A DNA stretch of 16,712 nucleotides from Tepidisphaeraceae bacterium (lineage in GTDB: Bacteria; Planctomycetota; Phycisphaerae; Tepidisphaerales; Tepidisphaeraceae): positions 1 to 16,712 of the forward strand of contig JANWHF010000193.1 in assembly GCA_025450555.1 (NCBI GenBank). Direction: 5' to 3'. The first letter of the stretch is position 1. Each line of letters opens with the position of its first letter. This document shows positions 14,322 to 16,712 of this stretch, in pieces. Made by a program: the position numbers and the translations under genes. The notes below the pieces were generated by a model. It had not been told where the DNA came from. It did no database searches and worked only from the letters and a program-made list of their open reading frames with translations.

Positions 14322-14510
14322 AACGTTTCGCTTCGGGCAATGATTGCAGAATCTGATTCCCCACGAACCCCCTCCCACCTCCCGGCGTAATCCCTTCAAG
14401 CCCGCTTTGTAGATCAAGCATTTCAGATGGCGGGCTATCGGTCGAGGATTCATCTCGCGTCCCGGGAAGGGCGCGGCGAATTTTGAGATTTGGAAACCCA
14501 GGCTCGAATT

Positions 14511-14570
14511 GGCGCAAGGCAACCTTGTGCGCCCGATCATTCTGCTGCCGTCCGCGGGCTATGATGGCGC
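14511..14570 (+). ncRNA. Candidate small structured RNA or 3' UTR before the terminator
   Basis: Two stem-loops lie directly before a strong terminator. The first pairs GGCGCA..AGG (14511-14519) with CCTTGTGCGCC (14523-14533) with a 2-nt bulge. The second pairs GCGCC (14529-14533) with GGCGC (14566-14570) and ATCAT (14536-14540) with ATGAT (14561-14565). They share bases 14529-14533, so they are mutually exclusive. No promoter was identified, and no known RNA family was recognised. Confidence 0.28.
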
Positions 14571-14572
14571 AG

Positions 14573-14599
14573 GCCTCGCTTCATAAGCGAGGCTTTTTT
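14573..14599 (+). terminator. Intrinsic terminator, + strand
   Basis: GCCTCGCTT (14573-14581) and AAGCGAGGC (14585-14593) form a perfect 9-bp GC-rich stem with a 3-nt loop, followed by six T residues (14594-14599). The last T residues overlap the minus-strand stop codon (TAA) of the alcohol dehydrogenase gene. In the minus direction no T run follows the stem, so termination is expected mainly for plus-strand transcripts, perhaps from the PilZ gene 360 nt upstream or an RNA in between. Confidence 0.85.
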
Positions 14600-15788
14600 A
14601 TGCGCCGGCAATGGCGGCGCGCAGCACCGATGCAAGCACGGCATCGTCGAGAACGATTGGATTGAATCGCATGCTGCTGGCCTTGCGCGCCAAAGCGACG
14701 ATGCGATCGACATCTTTGTCTTCGACGCCGAAGGCGCTCAGTGGCTGGATGTAAAGATCGCGACTCAGTTCGAATAGGAATTGGATGAGAAAATCAATCG
14801 CGTCTGCATCGCTCGCTGCTGGAGCGATCCGCGCCATTCGGCCAATCTCGGCATATCTCGCCAAGGTCGGATGATCTTTGGACGAGGCCCGCAAGGCGGC
14901 AACATTGGCTCGCACCACATGAGGCAACAAAGCCGCACAGACCGCCCCATGGGGAACCGGGAAGTTCGCTCCCAGGGGCGCCGCAAATCCATGCACCGCC
15001 CCGAGCCCCGCATTGGCCAGCGTCATGCCGCTCAACATCGCAGAAAGTGCCATATCACTCAGGGCGTCAGCATCCTGACGGTCGCGATACGCACGCTTGA
15101 GAGCCGACGGCGCTCGTTTCAGGCCAGTCATCGCCAGGCCATCGGTCATCGGACCGGCGCCGTTGGACGTGTAGGACTCAATGAGCTGACACAGTGCGTC
15201 CATTCCCGATTGCGCGATCACCTTTGATGGAACGCCGTGACCAAGAATGGGGTCGACCAAGACGATTTTCGCCAACATCTGCTCGCCACGAATGCTGGCT
15301 TTGAACCCGCGATCAGGAGCACCGATTACGGCGTTTTTAGTTGCCTCGGCTCCGGTGCCGAAGGTCGTCGGAATTGCAATCCAAGTTATGCTGGGCCGAG
15401 TCAGCTTCTGTCCCCGCCCCACCACTTCCATGTAATCCAGAGCCGAGCCACCATTTCCTAGAAGCGCCGCCACGGCCTTGGCCGCGTCGATTGCACTTCC
15501 TCCACCAAGGCCGACGATCAGATCGACCTGTTCTTTGCGCGCAAGTTCAGTGGCCGAATCGACATCGCCAACGGTGGGCTCTCCTCGCTGGCGAAAGAGG
15601 TTGGCAGTTAGTCCTGCCGCCGCGGTCTGATCTTTTGCCGTGTTTGCAAGGGCCTCGCTGCCATTAAACACAATGAGCGCCCGCTTGCCCAGCGTTTTGG
15701 AAAGCTCTCCGAGTCGCTCGAATTGGCCGGATCCAAAAAGGATTCGCGCGGGGGCGACAAATTCAAACTTCACCACGTCACTCACCAA
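14598..15788 (-). CDS. Iron-type (group III) alcohol dehydrogenase family protein
   Basis: NAD(P)-dependent dehydrogenase of the iron-containing ADH family; 396 residues from TTG 15788. The N-terminal half has the nucleotide-binding GGGS at 95-98 followed by AIDAAKAVA, and the IPTTFGTGAEAT motif (139-150). The C-terminal half has the metal site: D197 in GMDAL, H266 in VHG and H280 in PHG. At the position of the second ligand, usually His four residues after the Asp, there is Q201 (GMDALCQLIESY). Related subfamilies with TQLIE at this place are, as I recall, known, so this may be a subfamily trait. The substrate is unknown. The start is uncertain: GTG codons at 15785, 15776 and 15773 are in frame, and the last gives an N-terminus closest to the family (KFEFVAPARILFG). 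It overlaps the end of the ABM-domain gene, so translation is probably coupled. Confidence 0.88.
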   Translation of the reverse strand: MVSDVVKFEFVAPARILFGSGQFERLGELSKTLGKRALIVFNGSEALANTAKDQTAAAGLTANLFRQRGEPTVGDVDSATELARKEQVDLIVGLGGGSAIDAAKAVAALLGNGGSALDYMEVVGRGQKLTRPSITWIAIPTTFGTGAEATKNAVIGAPDRGFKASIRGEQMLAKIVLVDPILGHGVPSKVIAQSGMDALCQLIESYTSNGAGPMTDGLAMTGLKRAPSALKRAYRDRQDADALSDMALSAMLSGMTLANAGLGAVHGFAAPLGANFPVPHGAVCAALLPHVVRANVAALRASSKDHPTLARYAEIGRMARIAPAASDADAIDFLIQFLFELSRDLYIQPLSAFGVEDKDVDRIVALARKASSMRFNPIVLDDAVLASVLRAAIAGA

Positions 15789-16074
15789 AGAAAATGCTGT
15801 GATGCTTCACGCCCTGCCGCGGCTGGGCGATCCAGTCGGTGACAGCATTTTTCCATTTCAGATAGTGCGCGGTCGTCTGATGATGGGTAAAGCCTTCCTT
15901 TGAGTGATAGGCTTCATAAAGCAGGAACCGAGCCGGGTCTTCTTCCGCCTGCAACACATCAAAGCGCACGTTCATCGGCTCCTGGCGGGTGTTGGAGGCA
16001 TTTTCGAGGGTAGCCTGCTTGAATGGCTCGATGAATTGCGGCTTCACGAAGATCGTTACGGCGACGACGTACAT
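15778..16074 (-). CDS. ABM-domain protein, LsrG-like putative monooxygenase/isomerase
   Basis: Small antibiotic-biosynthesis-monooxygenase (ABM) fold protein of 98 residues, a dimeric alpha/beta-barrel family. It resembles LsrG, which acts on phospho-AI-2: VVAVTIFVKPQFIEPFKQAT, NVRFDVLQAEEDPARFLLYEAYHSKEGF and HHQTTAHYLKWKNAV follow the LsrG order of RFDVLQ, YEAY and H..T.HY. ATG 16074 has GGAG six bases upstream; that site lies just after another in-frame ATG at 16086, which I reject for that reason. Its stop overlaps the start region of the iron-type dehydrogenase gene, giving a two-gene operon. Together they suggest a small catabolic or detoxifying step on a carbonyl or quinone-like compound, but the actual substrate cannot be read from the sequence. 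There are no other lsr genes in view. Confidence 0.82.
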   Translation of the reverse strand: MYVVAVTIFVKPQFIEPFKQATLENASNTRQEPMNVRFDVLQAEEDPARFLLYEAYHSKEGFTHHQTTAHYLKWKNAVTDWIAQPRQGVKHHSIFFGE

Positions 16075-16228
16075 GATCAGCTCCATCGTGAAATGTTTTC
16101 AGATCGATCAGTCCCTTCCTTGGAACTGCCGGCATCTGCTCGCAATCGTTCATCTTGATCATGTGTAGGCCAATTGTCTATTGATGGGCCCGACCTATGG
16201 TTTCCCAATTCCTCAAAGCAAAATGCGA

Positions 16229-16257
16229 TTGACCATATCAAGCGAGGCAGGAACAAT
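16229..16257 (+). promoter_or_regulatory. Candidate sigma70-like promoter of the right-end gene
   Basis: TTGACC (16229-16234, 5/6) and AACAAT (16252-16257, 4/6) are 17 nt apart, about 38 nt before the ATG at 16295. A small palindrome, CGAGC-TT-GCTCG, follows at 16268-16279. The rest of the 220-nt gap back to 16075 shows no gene. Confidence 0.38.
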
Positions 16258-16294
16258 AGCCACTTTACGAGCTTGCTCGCTCTCGGAACATCTC

Positions 16295-16712
16295 ATGCAA
16301 AATAGAACTTACCACTACTTCGCATATTGTCTGTTGGCCGGCGTTTGGGGCCTGAGTTCCTCCGCACTTGGACAGCAGGACAGCGTGCCGCCTGTTTCAA
16401 ACACAGGACCGTTTACGCAGCCGGAAACGATGCCGGCTGACACCACGCCACAAGTTTGGACCGAACGCTCAAGGGAAGAGCCCGAGTCCGGATGGGATGA
16501 CGACAGTGCGCGACTTCGCTTTTCGATTGGCGCACAGATCTATTACGGGCGGATCGACGGCTACGCGCAAACGCCATTGGGTGGGGAGCCGGGATCGACC
16601 AGCCATCAGCGGCCACGATTCAGCGAATTGGGAATGGACAATGCCTGGTCAGGTCGGGTTAGTTTTGCCGCCACATGGCAGCATCAGGAAGGATTTGCCG
16701 ATGCGGAAGACA
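16295..16712 (+). CDS. Secreted, possibly outer-membrane beta-barrel, protein (3'-truncated)
   Basis: The frame from ATG 16295 stays open to the end of the window (139 codons) and continues outside it. A signal peptide is clear: NRTYHYFAYCLLAGVWGLSS, with likely cleavage near SALGQ (about 24-27). A Pro/Thr/Glu-rich segment (about 28-70) follows. From about 73 the pattern becomes beta-like with aromatic residues and alternating hydrophobics: ARLRFSIGAQIYYGRIDGYA, then WSGRVSFAATWQHQEGFADA. This suits an outer-membrane barrel or a surface beta protein, but too little is visible to name a family. A weak GGA lies seven bases before the ATG and a candidate promoter is just upstream. It is divergent from the ABM/alcohol dehydrogenase operon. 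Confidence 0.68.
   Translation, partial: MQNRTYHYFAYCLLAGVWGLSSSALGQQDSVPPVSNTGPFTQPETMPADTTPQVWTERSREEPESGWDDDSARLRFSIGAQIYYGRIDGYAQTPLGGEPGSTSHQRPRFSELGMDNAWSGRVSFAATWQHQEGFADAED

Larger units (their letters stand above)
14214..14597. other. Non-coding region (384 nt) between PilZ and alcohol dehydrogenase genes
   Basis: It contains repeat copy C (14248-14321), a stretch at about 14325-14510 in which I see nothing definite, and two stem-loops followed by an intrinsic terminator (14511-14599). I see no tRNA: a GCTCGAATT that recalls a T-loop has no matching arms. Confidence 0.5.

Noticed and set aside
14483..14520. tRNA-like T-arm around GCTCGAATT
   Set aside because: No matching 5-bp T stem, anticodon arm or acceptor stem could be drawn.
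1..16712. CRISPR array, phage genes, toxin-antitoxin or restriction genes
   Set aside because: No regularly spaced direct repeats and no recognisable gene of these classes on either strand.

Overview
The window looks like a chromosomal stretch from a Planctomycetota bacterium, probably of the Phycisphaerae or Tepidisphaerales type. This is an inference from four things: a small membrane protein ending in a CxxCGYDLR...CPECG zinc ribbon, a protease with an N-terminal 'LKDGKVLEGTV' SH3-like module, frequent TTG/GTG starts, and palindromic intergenic repeats of the TTTAGCCGC...GCGGCTAAA type. GC is moderately high and codon use looks even throughout. I see no tRNA, rRNA, CRISPR, transposase or phage gene.

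Left part (1-5400, all + strand). The end of a branched-chain amino acid ABC importer comes first: livM (5'-truncated), livG and livF, tightly packed. Next is a large two-TM envelope protein with a glutamine-amidotransferase-like domain. It is followed by the ATPase of an ABC-2 type exporter whose permease is not in the window.

Middle (5407-8204, - strand). An AlaC-type PLP aminotransferase converges on the ABC gene with only 6 nt between the stop codons. Upstream of it lies a parvulin-type (PpiC/SurA-like) peptidyl-prolyl isomerase lipoprotein with a good sigma70-like promoter and a perfect hairpin at the predicted mRNA 5' end. Divergent from it is an HtrA-like serine protease (8518-10167, +) with SH3-like and TPR-like N-terminal parts and no PDZ domain.

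Right part (10168-14213). This holds small genes: a two-zinc-ribbon membrane protein (+), a CxxT glutaredoxin (-), an unrecognised helical 161-residue protein (+), a small lipoprotein (-), the CGYDLR zinc-ribbon membrane protein (-) and a PilZ-domain protein (+). The PilZ gene has a promoter about 280 nt upstream and a hairpin-rich leader. Three palindromic REP-like elements sit between genes here (about 10194, 12248 and 14248). The one at 12248-12333 is a nearly perfect 36-position stem.

Right end (14214-16712). A 384-nt non-coding stretch carries a repeat, two further stem-loops and a clear + strand intrinsic terminator. Next come a two-gene - strand operon (an LsrG-like ABM monooxygenase-family protein overlapping an iron-type alcohol dehydrogenase) and the start of a secreted, possibly outer-membrane, protein that runs off the window.

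Most genes are ordinary housekeeping or envelope genes. The least explained elements are the structured PilZ leader, the palindromic repeat family and the stem-loop cluster before the terminator at 14573.
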